Assembly (NCBI RefSeq): GCF_022024235.1
Contig: NZ_CP091799.1
Coordinates: 846,001 to 910,000 of the forward strand
Direction: 5' to 3'
From: Segatella baroniae B14
Lineage (GTDB): Bacteria; Bacteroidota; Bacteroidia; Bacteroidales; Bacteroidaceae
Length of the DNA stretch: 64,000 bases
Shown here: positions 27,615 to 38,400 of the stretch, piece after piece
Layout: each line of letters begins with the position of its first letter
How positions within the stretch are numbered: the stretch's first letter is position 1
Position numbers and translations under genes: made by a program
The notes under the pieces: model-generated
The model's input: only the letters and a program-made list of their open reading frames with translations
The model's database searches: none
Told to the model about the DNA's origin: nothing

Positions 27615-28154
27615 ATGATTAGAATGTCTATTATCAGCCTGTTAGCATTTATGCTTTCAAGCATATCTTCAATAGCTAGAACTATTTCTACAGTTCGTTA
27701 TTCCGAGCCGTCCAAGTACTATTCGATTTTCAGCATATCTCCATTCGAGCGTGCTGTTTGCTGTATCAAGTACTATGAAGGAATGCATCGGAAAAAGGAC
27801 TTTCCCTATGTAGGATATGGCCACAAATTAAGACCTGGAGAACAATATTCATCCAACATGTCCCACAGAGAGGCTGACAAGCTTTTACGCAAAGACCTAT
27901 CTAAACTATGTGACTTGTTCAGGTGCTATGGTAAGGACTCTCTGCTGCTTGCTGCTCTTGCCTACAATGTAGGCCCCTATCGTATCTTAGGCCGAAAGGG
28001 AAAATACTCAAAGAGTAAATTGCTGAAGAAGATTGAAGCAGGAATACGTGATTTCAAAAAGGACTATATAGATTTTTGCCACTGGAAAGGTAAGAAAGTG
28101 GCATCCATCGAGAGACGCAGATATGCAGAATTTGAATTACTATATGAACGATAA
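27615..28154 (+). CDS. lysozyme-like peptidoglycan hydrolase (GH24-type)
   Basis: Start chosen at 27615 (MIRMSIISLLAF), which gives a signal peptide; the earlier ATG at 27579 lies in the preceding gene. The pattern IKYYEGMHRKKDFPYVGYGH matches phage-lysozyme catalytic segments, with Glu in YYEGM. LLLAALAYNVGPYRILG is the downstream family helix. It probably opens the peptidoglycan locally for assembly of the mating channel. Confidence 0.82.
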   Translation: MIRMSIISLLAFMLSSISSIARTISTVRYSEPSKYYSIFSISPFERAVCCIKYYEGMHRKKDFPYVGYGHKLRPGEQYSSNMSHREADKLLRKDLSKLCDLFRCYGKDSLLLAALAYNVGPYRILGRKGKYSKSKLLKKIEAGIRDFKKDYIDFCHWKGKKVASIERRRYAEFELLYER

Positions 28155-28680
28155 CGTAAAAGATGATTATATCTGTATAGAAGTGGAAGGAATTACCTTT
28201 CTATCGACAGGCAAATATTACGATGGCATCAACAACATCATTTCCCATGATCTGAAACATGCAGATAAAGCTGCCATTCAGTATGCCGCACGAAAAATGG
28301 CAGCACTTGTGCCGCTAGATTCTATCATTGTGCCCATACCCAACCATCATGGAACGGCAAAAGAGACCTTGTTTCTTGCCAAAGCTATAGCAGAATATAG
28401 CCACTCCTCCATCGCCAACATTCTTATTGGGAAAACAAGAGAGTCGAACTATCTAATGAAGAAACTCGGCACGCCATTGACTGAGGAGCAAATGGGATTT
28501 CAACAAACCAAACCTCTTCCCGATGGCTTTACACCAATAATTGTTGATGGTGTTGTAGATACAGGTACTTCGGCAAAAGCTGCGTTCCATGCCTTGGGTG
28601 GTGGAATTGTTCTCTCATTTGCAATGAGTAACACATTGTTGGAGCAACAAGAAGTACAATCTGTTGGTTTTCACAGATAA
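28144..28680 (+). CDS. phosphoribosyltransferase-like protein
   Basis: Start chosen at 28144 (MNDNVKDDY), overlapping the lysozyme stop by 11 bases; 28123 is an alternative. The PRPP-binding loop is IIVDGVVDTGTSAKAA, where IIVD-G-V-DTGTS fits the type I PRTase signature. DSIIVPIPNHHGTAKETLFLAKAIA resembles the ComF-like family. The substrate is unknown. It is the last gene of the conjugation operon and converges on a minus-strand gene six bases away. Confidence 0.75.
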   Translation: MNDNVKDDYICIEVEGITFLSTGKYYDGINNIISHDLKHADKAAIQYAARKMAALVPLDSIIVPIPNHHGTAKETLFLAKAIAEYSHSSIANILIGKTRESNYLMKKLGTPLTEEQMGFQQTKPLPDGFTPIIVDGVVDTGTSAKAAFHALGGGIVLSFAMSNTLLEQQEVQSVGFHR

Positions 28681-28685
28681 CTGTT

Positions 28686-29288
28686 TCAGCAGAAAGTGTA
28701 GTTATACCAGATTTCGTTGAATTTGTTTGCCTGCTCTTTATTTAACAACACACCGGAATGCCCCTCATTCCAATTCACACCAGGCAGAGCTGAGTTCAAC
28801 GCTTGTATTGATACCATTTTAGATTTGTTTGGATGGATCATACAATCGGGCAACATTCGGACATACCACGTAGCCCTACCCTTCCCGCTCCAGTCCTTAT
28901 CTCTATATGGCAAACTAATGATGATACCAGACATGACAATACCCGTATTGCCATTACCGACCTTCAACATAAAGAAACGGTCTCCAATATGGACTTTCTT
29001 ATAATCAAAGATACTCCAGTCATAATAGAATCCTTCTGTATAGAAGTCTTCCATTGCATGTTCAAAATCAACAAGTTTATGGCTACTAATTTCCGGATTC
29101 CATCTCATTATGAAAGTCCGTTGTTGTCGGATCAATGCTCGAGGCACAAAAGGGGCTTCTTTAACAACCATCTTCGGATTCATGAGCGGATCTTTATCTA
29201 TGCGCTCGCTTAATACGCATCCTACCAGCAAGTTAGAGTACAATGATCCTCTATACTTCTGATTAACCTGGCCTTTAGCATTTATCAT
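28686..29288 (-). CDS. EVE/PUA-like protein next to the defence operon
   Basis: 200 residues. TFIMRWNPEISSHKLVDF and KVHIGDRFFMLKVGNGNTG, then IVMSGIIISLPYRDKDWSGK, are laid out as in EVE/PUA-like domains (strand, GD turn, strands). The family includes readers of modified bases in restriction systems. It lies downstream of the WYL gene on the same strand, but a terminator and its own promoter separate them. The fold is inferred from motif layout, so it is not certain. Function with the methyltransferase of the neighbouring operon is an inference from position. Confidence 0.6.
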   Translation of the reverse strand: MINAKGQVNQKYRGSLYSNLLVGCVLSERIDKDPLMNPKMVVKEAPFVPRALIRQQRTFIMRWNPEISSHKLVDFEHAMEDFYTEGFYYDWSIFDYKKVHIGDRFFMLKVGNGNTGIVMSGIIISLPYRDKDWSGKGRATWYVRMLPDCMIHPNKSKMVSIQALNSALPGVNWNEGHSGVLLNKEQANKFNEIWYNYTFC

Positions 29289-29311
29289 ACTCTACAATTT
29301 TAATACAGGTA

Positions 29312-29319
29312 CAAAAATA
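29312..29319 (-). promoter_or_regulatory. -7 element for the EVE-like gene
   Basis: TATTTTTG on the minus strand fits TAnnTTTG and lies 24 bases before the start codon at 29288. No good -33 is present; the upstream terminator stem occupies that region. Confidence 0.5.
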
Positions 29320-29321
29320 GA

Positions 29322-29354
29322 AGGAGGTTATTCCAAATCATGGGACAACCTCCT
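29322..29354 (-). terminator. terminator after the WYL gene
   Basis: AGGAGGTT (29322-29329) and AACCTCCT (29347-29354) form a perfect 8-bp stem. On the minus strand TCTATTTTTG follows. It ends the defence operon 24 bases after the WYL stop codon. Confidence 0.7.
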
Positions 29355-29377
29355 AAATTTTGATAATATGATAAAAA

Positions 29378-30325
29378 TTATACTTTATCCTTTACATCTA
29401 TGTTATACATTTTCAGTGTATCAATAGCTAGCTGACTGATTTTATCTGCCAACGACTGAGGATAAATTACCTTCAGATTATTGGCCAAACTAAGAATATG
29501 ACCACAGAAATCGCTTGTAGGTCGAACATAGTATTCAAAATCAGTATAGTTTTCTCCTTGTCCGATAGCCCTTTGACTATGATGCAAAGGAAGATCTCGC
29601 AAATAGTAACGCTGCTTGCCATATGCACGGAGGATGATACGTTCTGCTGAAGTTTCATCACTAGCAAAAACACCAAAACACTCACTAAAAAAGTCTTGTG
29701 CATCAAAATCATCCCGAATGTCAAATTTCACATCTGTCAAAGACATTTCCTGTATGCGGTCAAAAGAATAAATCGCAAAGTAGTCACGTTCCTCCTTCTC
29801 AGGTGTAGCATCACGATGGAAGTGAGCCAGTATATACCAACGTTGATTAAACAGCTTCAAGCAATATGGCTCGAAGTCTGCCTCGGTGATTTTGTCTGAT
29901 TCATATCTGCGATATTTAACAGCCAAACGGACCTTCTTCTTCATTGCTTTGATACAAATCTGAAGATAATCGTCACAAGGAATCTGCTGAAGAAGAATGC
30001 GATCGTGAAGACACTTGCTTTCAGATATAATATCATTTACCGACATCGTTGAAACAATCCAGTTCTGAACTGATTCTTCATGCAGGACATTCTCATTACC
30101 AATATAATACTTATAGCCACCCTTACGGTCGCATTCGATATAGATACCGAATATATCCTGAATGGCATCCTTATGACGGTTGAAAGTAGAACGTGCAAGC
30201 TCTACTCCCCCACTCATTTCAGTGTCAAGCCATTTTTCTTGTATTTCAGCAAAAGTAATTCTATGTGCTCGTTTTATTGTATTCACGAGCCATATATATT
30301 CCTTGAATAATGATGGTACAGTCAT
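29378..30325 (-). CDS. WYL-domain transcriptional regulator
   Basis: 315 residues. The N-terminal winged-helix part (ITFAEIQEKWLDTEMSGG, then ARSTFNRHKDAIQDIFGI) binds DNA. The C-terminal WYL domain contains LKLFNQRWYILAHFHRD followed by YAIYSFDRIQEMSLT-type residues. WYL regulators (for example BrxR and CapW) commonly control phage-defence operons and sense a nucleotide or nucleic-acid ligand. It is the last gene of the minus-strand operon, 55 bases after the RelE-UvrD gene, with no promoter visible in the gap. The domain call is firm; the ligand is unknown. Confidence 0.85.
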   Translation of the reverse strand: MTVPSLFKEYIWLVNTIKRAHRITFAEIQEKWLDTEMSGGVELARSTFNRHKDAIQDIFGIYIECDRKGGYKYYIGNENVLHEESVQNWIVSTMSVNDIISESKCLHDRILLQQIPCDDYLQICIKAMKKKVRLAVKYRRYESDKITEADFEPYCLKLFNQRWYILAHFHRDATPEKEERDYFAIYSFDRIQEMSLTDVKFDIRDDFDAQDFFSECFGVFASDETSAERIILRAYGKQRYYLRDLPLHHSQRAIGQGENYTDFEYYVRPTSDFCGHILSLANNLKVIYPQSLADKISQLAIDTLKMYNIDVKDKV

Positions 30326-30380
30326 ATAACTTTTATTAAATCATGTGGTATCATCTTTGCAAGAAACAACAGATGAAAAA

Positions 30381-32477
30381 TTAACTATTAGGAGTCAACA
30401 ACCCTGTTGCTTCTCCATATCCAACAATAAATACTAGTTGTCTAGCACGTGTGATTGCTACATAGAGCAAAGAACGTTTTGCAGAAAGGAATTCTTTTTT
30501 ATCCAAGGCATCCATACCAGAGAACGGATATGAATCCGTTGCTATTGAAGGTATATTACGCTCATTTATATCCATAAGTATAACTACCTTGAATTCTAAG
30601 CCTTTCAAGGAGTGCAACGTGCAAAGAGAAATTCCATCCTGAACCCCTGACTTGACTGTACCTTTCAGAACTCTGTAAGGAGTGCCGTCGGTATGAAAGC
30701 GAGTCTGGATTTCTTTCATCATTCCCATACTTGGAGCGGCTACACAAATGTCTTTCAATGCAATATTATTCTGCTTGCACTCTACTATCCATTCAATAAT
30801 CTGATTGACTTCTTCAGATGCATTACCGACAATCTTGTAAACAGGCTTTTCTCCTCCATGGATGAGAGAAACATAACCTTTAATAGATTCTGTACCTCCA
30901 TCCATATCATCGTAAGTTTGGCCTTTAATAACTCCAACAGCTACTTTCTTGATAGGTTCAGTTGTACGATAGTTAATCTTCAATCGCTTACTACGGACAC
31001 CACGCACATTGATACCAGCTGCACTAAAGTTTATCTTGCGACCACTGTAAATACGCTGCATAGGATCACCGGTCAGGAACAAGTCATTTCTTCCCTCTGC
31101 GACAAGAGCACGAAGGAATTTAAGTTCAGGATTCGAGAAGTCCTGGAACTCATCAGCAATCACATTGGTATATGGACGCACATTGTTATCATTTAAATAC
31201 TTGGTTGTCTCATTAAACAATTCAAGACGATCAACTACTTTACGCTCTTGCTTAAGTGAAACATACTTTTCTACAAGTTTCCATATTTCTATGCGCTGTT
31301 TTCGACTTAACGCTTTTGTTCTGCCTACACGTTGCTGCATCATGTATGACTTAACATCTGCATTGCCGAAATACACAATAACATCGATGTACTCGTCATA
31401 AAGGAACTGTTCATCAAATTCAGTCACCTCTGTTTCAAGCACCTCGCGCCAGAGTTTTAGAGATTCCTCATCACCTGAATAATCAAGTATCTTATAGCCA
31501 TCCTTAACATTATACTGACGTGCTGTTTCTATCAGAACCTGATCAATATTGCTCAAAGTACAACGAGAAGGGTTAATATCCATCTTCTTTACCAAGTCCT
31601 CCAGATTTTCTTTGAGAGTTCTTGTGTATGTTGTGAAGAGAATCTTGGCATCCGGGTTCGCACTAAGATGCTTTAAACGATGAAGAGCAGCTACGGTTTT
31701 ACCTGTACCTGCGCCACCACTAACCTTCATTGTACCTTTATAATCTGCATCAACAAGTTTTTGTTGCGAAGGATGAAGGAACAGCTGCCATTTATCCATA
31801 TCATTATCCAAAATACGCTGCAATGCGTCATCGTCGGTAAGTTCAACAAAACGACGCTTATTGTTATTGCTGAGCAACTGATCTTCATTTTCTTTTGCTT
31901 GTCCTTCCTCTATTTCAGCAATAATATCATCAATATCCTCTCCGTCAAGAAGATTATAGATATTCTCAAATGCATCTGTAGGAAGATACTCTTCGAGTGG
32001 TTCCAAATCATCCAAAGACTTAATAAGCTTAACCTGATTGACCAAATCTTCTGGGACACCAATTTTAAGCCATTTTTCTTCATTAATATTACAGAATGGA
32101 GATGATTCATCTGTAACCGCAGATTCTGTATTGACTACAGTCTCAGTTGTTTGATGTATTGTAACCAACTGGCAAGCCTGAGTGTGGTCATTCCATACAA
32201 GTTTCTTGCGGATACCCCAGTTGTAGGCTTTTTCATGAGTTCCTACATAAAGTAGATAAGCATTGTCATCAACAAGTCCAATGACGGCGCGGTAGTTGTC
32301 ATCAATACGAGCTGTACGCATTGAATCGTCATTGAACTGAGCAATTGGTTCCAGATGCATTCCATTGGCACTAGTACACTCACGGAACTTTTTCTGGAAG
32401 TTTACCACTTTAGTCTGTATCTTCTTAGGAAGAGCAAAAAGTGGCTCGTAGCATGTATCAGAAAGAAACAGTCTCAT
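30381..32477 (-). CDS. RelE-like/UvrD-type SF1 helicase fusion
   Basis: 698 residues. Residues 1-100 have a RelE/ParE-like toxin fold pattern (FALPKKIQTKVVNFQKKF, RIDDNYRAVIG, VGTHEKAYNWG). Such a domain is known at the N-terminus of some UvrD-like helicases. The helicase has Walker A GGAGTGKT (254-261), NVIADEFQDF, GDPMQRIYSGRKINF, and late motifs TLHSLKGLEFKVV and SLLYVAITRARQ. All SF1 motifs are present, so it is probably active. It starts three bases after the stop of the DUF1998 helicase gene. Confidence 0.87.
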   Translation of the reverse strand: MRLFLSDTCYEPLFALPKKIQTKVVNFQKKFRECTSANGMHLEPIAQFNDDSMRTARIDDNYRAVIGLVDDNAYLLYVGTHEKAYNWGIRKKLVWNDHTQACQLVTIHQTTETVVNTESAVTDESSPFCNINEEKWLKIGVPEDLVNQVKLIKSLDDLEPLEEYLPTDAFENIYNLLDGEDIDDIIAEIEEGQAKENEDQLLSNNNKRRFVELTDDDALQRILDNDMDKWQLFLHPSQQKLVDADYKGTMKVSGGAGTGKTVAALHRLKHLSANPDAKILFTTYTRTLKENLEDLVKKMDINPSRCTLSNIDQVLIETARQYNVKDGYKILDYSGDEESLKLWREVLETEVTEFDEQFLYDEYIDVIVYFGNADVKSYMMQQRVGRTKALSRKQRIEIWKLVEKYVSLKQERKVVDRLELFNETTKYLNDNNVRPYTNVIADEFQDFSNPELKFLRALVAEGRNDLFLTGDPMQRIYSGRKINFSAAGINVRGVRSKRLKINYRTTEPIKKVAVGVIKGQTYDDMDGGTESIKGYVSLIHGGEKPVYKIVGNASEEVNQIIEWIVECKQNNIALKDICVAAPSMGMMKEIQTRFHTDGTPYRVLKGTVKSGVQDGISLCTLHSLKGLEFKVVILMDINERNIPSIATDSYPFSGMDALDKKEFLSAKRSLLYVAITRARQLVFIVGYGEATGLLTPNS

Positions 32478-32480
32478 ATA

Positions 32481-35400
32481 TTATTTGTTTTTAATTTCGT
32501 TAATATCAAAGTTGTCTGAATAAATGATAGTATAACCAGCTGATTCAAATATTGCCTTTGAGTTATCATCAGTAGGATCGATGGCAACTTTTGAATTTCT
32601 GATAAGCATTCCTGCTGAAGCGAGAACGATTCCATCCGAATCTGTTAGGTCAACATCTCCTTCAAGACCGAATTGTATATTATTGTCAAGCAATATGTCA
32701 ACAATATCTTCCAAACCAGGATAGTACATCTTTACTTCGTCTCTATCAATGTCAATAGTTGGAGGTGCGTCGGTTACCGCAGGCTTGTTTGAGAAGAACT
32801 GTAAAAGATTATACCTACGCCAGAATCCCACCCATTCTTCCTTATCAATATTAAATTGAAGTTGCTGTAGGTGCCAATCATATTGTATTGCCCCATCCAA
32901 GGCAATCGCAACCTCCTCATCGGTTGAATCATCGTTCAGGGTATCATAACAACTATCATCTATTGTTATTTCACCTTGATACAATGAACCACCAAAGCCC
33001 ATAAAATTCTCCGCATTTGCAATACAACCAAAAGCAGTTTCCTTCAGATTACCAGGCTGTGGGTTCTTCAGTAATTCAATCAAACGAGTCACAGAATTCA
33101 AATCAAGAGAATCTTCCTTTTCGTTTTCAAACAGAAGTATATCGTCCCATGTGAGCGTCCAGGAATAGAGATAGTGGGTTAAGGAATCGCGAATACCATC
33201 CCGTTTCTCCTTGTCACCATAGAACCTCATATTTGGAGCCTGTGCATGAAAAGCGTAACCGTCAAGGAATATTGCCCACATTGGCAGATTCTCTATGTTA
33301 TGAATGGCTACTCCATTGATTGTTGCAGACATACATATAATTTGAAAATCTGCTACAGTGTAGTTCCTCACGCCATAGTGTCCTCCTAATGCAAACTGAG
33401 GAATAACATAATAACGGATGTCTGTGTTACCATCAAGGATATGCATATCATATCGGTAACTATCAGCATCAGGAACCTTTTCAAATATCCAATTATTATT
33501 TCGACAAATTGTCTTCAGTGCGCTTACAAATTTCAGTTCAAGTTCGCTGTCTTCGGCAACACCAGTTTGGGAAATAGTGCCAACAGAACCTGAAAGTGTC
33601 TCCCATGAATTGGCATGACTGACAAGCTTTTCAAACAAGGCTTCTGCTGCCTCTCTGCTGAAGGCATCACGCTTATACTGATTTCCATAAGTAAGAATAC
33701 AATGGTAGCATCCGTCTTTGCCCTCCCACTGACACTGGCAGTCATGTATCTTGTCGTATGCCATCCTTAGAAGAATAGTAAACTCCTCTGTATTATATAG
33801 TTTCGAAAGATAGCCTGTACCTCCAGGAATGGTATCGTACATAACAAGATAATGATCCTTTTGCATAGTGCCAAGGTTCATTTCTGTGTAAGAGTCTATA
33901 CGAATATGTTCAGGAGAAGACTTATAGTAAGCTTTCATACCCAGTTCTATACCAGCCTTGAACATTTCAACAGCAGCCTTTGCATCCATAATTTGTATTG
34001 GCAACAAAATTTTTATTGCCTCCGTCTGCATATGCCGATAGAGGTATAGGCGCTCGAATACATGTTCATCCCTGTCATCGGCAAATGCAACATCCTTATG
34101 AGTACAGAACTTATAATGTTGATCTTCTAGTGTTGCCCCACTCAGGATTGGTGTTGACTTTCCACAATATCGACATGTAACAAATCCATTCTGCGGTACT
34201 GTAGTATCATTATCAACCTCTACTTTACTACCAGACTGCATCTGCATACCATAATTTACCTCATATAGCTCCATATTATTGCAGAATTCGATACCGAAAC
34301 CAACTCCTCTGATTGCATAAGAGGTTGTTGCTCCCGTATGACGGAACATATAATGTCGCTTTATGATGTAGTTTTCAGAATCTCGATCTTCACTGGAGTC
34401 ATCAAGAGCTGCGTCATTGCTATGCATAACACTTCTTGCACCAGTAAACTTCAATATAGGATGACGATTGACTCCCCATGACGGATCATTACATTTTGGA
34501 CAAGCAGCATCCTCAAATCCTGAATCCCCCTTTAAAGCTACACAGTCGCATTTTGAGCAGAACTTCATAACTGTCAAAGAGTCCTTCCAATCAAAAGTAT
34601 TCAATCCACTTACATTGAGCTTGAATTTTTGTGTATAAAAGTTATTACCTGGTGCAAGCTCTTTGATTCCTTGGGAAGCAGGACGAGTCAACTCAAATGT
34701 CTTCGGTTCTGCCACATTACCCTCCTTATCTTCTTTTGCATGAGAGGCATAGACATTTGCTTGCAATTTAACTCCAGTCTCAGGGAAAGCATAATTTGGT
34801 AAGAGTCCAACATTTGTCATATACTCAATCATGCTTTCACTCATTATCTGGCCATACTGCTTTTTTGTTGCTTTGATAAGTTCTTCAATCTGTTTAATAG
34901 CAGGGTCATTTGGCTGTATTCTCTTCTTTTGATTGTCATATTCTTCAAGTTCTTTGCCAAGATGATGCAAACGATCGGTGAGCAAAGCAAACTCATTGAT
35001 AAGCCTGTTGTAGAACGTACCGTCATCAAGTGTCTCAAACAACTTGCCAAGTGCTGGCTGGGTTTTATCCTCATACTGATCGCAGAATGCAGACCGTAAT
35101 GAAACCTTGTTATTTTTAATGAATGCAACAATTCGGTTCAGAATAAATGCTTCATCATTGAAAATGTTATCATTCAGCAGATGAAGGTCTCGGATATTGC
35201 TTGGAAGTGTATTCTGAACATCAGATGAAGTCCATGTGTCTATGCAATATGCTAGAAAGTGACGTCTAAGAATGTCCTTTGCTTCAAGGAAACATCCGGG
35301 CGTATTTACTTCTCCTTGCATCATTTCCTCTGGATACGTGTAATAATACATATCATGAGGTTCGCCAGCATGGGCATAGTTCAATACTAAAGCGGAACCT

Positions 35401-38400
35401 TCCTTACGACCAGCACGACCAACTCTCTGAAGGAAATTGCTTGGCTTTGGAGGGATATTTGTATTACCCATTACGTTCAGATCACCAATATCAATACCCA
35501 TTTCCAAAGTGGAAGTAGCACATAGAACATTAGTTGAATTACTATGCGGATGCCGTTTAAAGTCCTTTTCAAGTTCTTCTCTGTCATAACGCTCCAACAA
35601 ACCCGTATGCTCGTGAGCATGAACACGAGGAGAAAGATTTCGATTGTAAACCTGCTGATAATAATTTAGTTCAGGCTTCGTTTCTTCCGAATATGTACCC
35701 TTACACTTATAGTCAAGACAATGGGTTCCTTCGGCAAGATTATCTTGTACGGCAACACACAAACGAGACTGACAGGTATCACACTGGATGTGCTTCACCT
35801 TATTGCTTATCCATATATTTTCAGGTCTGATAGCATAATTACCACCACCTTGTTTCTCTCGGTTGAGCAATCCTACTTCAACCATAGTATCAAGAAGTTT
35901 GCGCATAAAGTCATTGAAAAGAGCAGAGTTCTTTCCAATCCAAGGATCTTCAAATACCTCTATGAAGTAATTGCTATACCATGTCTGCTTACTATCACCA
36001 CGCATTACTGCCATATCAAGCATTTCATGGTTCTTTCCTGTATGGACAGTACCTACAAGTTTTGGAAATTGCATACTGCCACCTAAAGATTTGTTCAAGA
36101 AATGACGACCATCCCATTGCCAGTTCAGAGCCCACTGATTCAGATTTTCTTTTCTATACTTTTCAAGGTATGGATGATCAACTGCCCCATGAGTTCGCAT
36201 ACGCTGAAGAACACCATAAATGAAATGTATGAAAGTAGATTCGTTCTCACCGATATGCTCCATAGCATTATCCTTCAACCAGTCCGTCATCTTAGCATGA
36301 ACTTCTGACAACAGTTCTTGTTTGAAGAAAGATGCTGATGCACCAGTCTTTTCCAGAGTGCGACCAAGCTGGGCAGTAAGGGCAAATTCGCTGAGAATCT
36401 CCCAATCTACTCGCAACTCAAACTCCTTCTTGAAATTATCCATGAAATCACTGCCTTCACCTGCAACACGATAGTTCTTACGCAAGTCTATACTCTTTGC
36501 CAAATCCGCAGGAAGGAATCTATTAAAGTATTCCTCATCCGTCAGTTGTTCATGCCAATATTCTTTGAATCCCTTCTGCAACTCAACCAGATTGATTGGT
36601 GTAGAAAGCGTATTGATATATTTCTGCATTGACTGACGGAACAGGAAACGGTAAGTACGTGCTTCATAGAATCCTGCCTGATGTGCTGCGTCCTGTACAC
36701 TATTAGTAAATACCAGAATCTTTCTTTCATCGGCATTTGCGTTATCAAAGTCACTAGACAAGACCTGACTGATGGCGACACTTGATAGTGTAGATGTGCG
36801 GCCACCAATCTGGCATATTGTATCTCCGCCATTACATTCAGGACAAGTACGCATGAACTTTTGATTACCGTTCCTGTTTGAAGAAGATTTACTGCAAACA
36901 CGCAGACGTATTGTGTCACTATCGCTTACACTCGCTTCTGATAGATCTTTCATCTTTACATGAAGAGTGACATTAGTTGCATTCTCGCTTATGTAATCAT
37001 CTACCGCCTCATGACGTTTCATTTCTGTATTGAGAAGAACCACGTCCTTCTCTTTCGATGCAAACGCCATGTTGATAGTACGAACATCGCTACAGAACTT
37101 ATCATCCGTAGCAAGTCTTCTGCTAATCCAACCACTTGCTCCACAATCACGACAGAAGTACATTGGCAATGCCACACGGTCTTCATCAGACTTTATGCTC
37201 CCTCTCCATGTAAATTCAGGTTCTTTCTGTACATAGCGTAAAATACCACTTAGTTCTCTCTGCCAAAGTTGAACCTGAAGATACAACATGGGGACAGTCT
37301 TAGTGCCGGTAAGAGGTCGCTTAGAGTATGCAATCAATGCCATGAGGTTTTCGATGGCGATGCTGCATGTTTTTTCCGTATATTGTTGTCTTAATCGTCT
37401 GAACTCAGAATTGTCTTCCAATTTATATTGAAGTTCATCAAGTGTCAGAATGCCATCCTTTAAGGCGTTAAGCAAATCGCGAACGATTCCCATGCGCCTA
37501 AGAATCTGACCAGCTTCTACAGGTGTAGCGTCACTCTTTTTCAGCCAGTATTTACACAATCGCTTGATATATGTTTCTACTGTATCATTATTGCCGAATA
37601 TGCATTCTTTGATGAGTTTACCGTCAGGAATACCCATCGCAACTGCATCAATATATTCATCTACAGGAATACGATGTTCTTCAATGACATTCTTTTCCTC
37701 AAACTGTTCACCAAATACATTTGTAGCGTATTCGCAAAGTCGCGTCTTACTATCTTGACCACTGCCAATAGTGGCTGAAGTTCCAATAGGGCAAAGAGAT
37801 TCCTTTGGCAAGTTCAACTTTAGCTTCAGACGACGAATAAGATTGGCAACATCTGTTCCTTGGGCTCCATCGTATGTATGAAGCTCATCAAGCACGATGA
37901 AACGCAATGCCTTTTGGTCAGTATCAATATTGCCTTTCCACAATGACATAAATCGCTGACGCATCAATCCATAGTCCAGCATTTTGAAGTTGGTAAGCAA
38001 AATGTCTGGCACTGTATCAAGGATAGCATCACGATTCTCAATAATATGGTCTTCACCCATATCACGAGGATATTCTTTTGCATCAACTCCCTCGCCAACG
38101 AACAAGCCTGCTGTTACCTTTCCCTTCAGCCTCGGATCATTCCAGATTGTTTCAGCCAAACGCTTTGCTTGATCACTTGCCAAGGCATTCATTGGGTACA
38201 TAATGATAACCTTTACACCAGTCTGACGCTCGTACTGATTGCAATGGTAACAATAGTCAAGTATTGGATAAAGGAAACACTCTGTCTTTCCAGAACCTGT
38301 TCCTGTAGTCAGAAGTGTAGGCTCTGGCTTATGTCCATTCTTCATAGACAACTGATGAAATGCCTGTAACTGATGCTTATAAGGAGGGAATGATGGTGCT

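Noticed and set aside
35721..36086. A 121-codon plus-strand frame opposite the giant helicase
   Set aside because: No recognisable motif and unusual composition; it follows from antisense reading of a long gene.
33852..38369. Plus-strand frames of 60-120 codons opposite the large helicase
   Set aside because: They lie antisense to a gene with all helicase motifs, have no family signature and no promoter, so they are chance frames.
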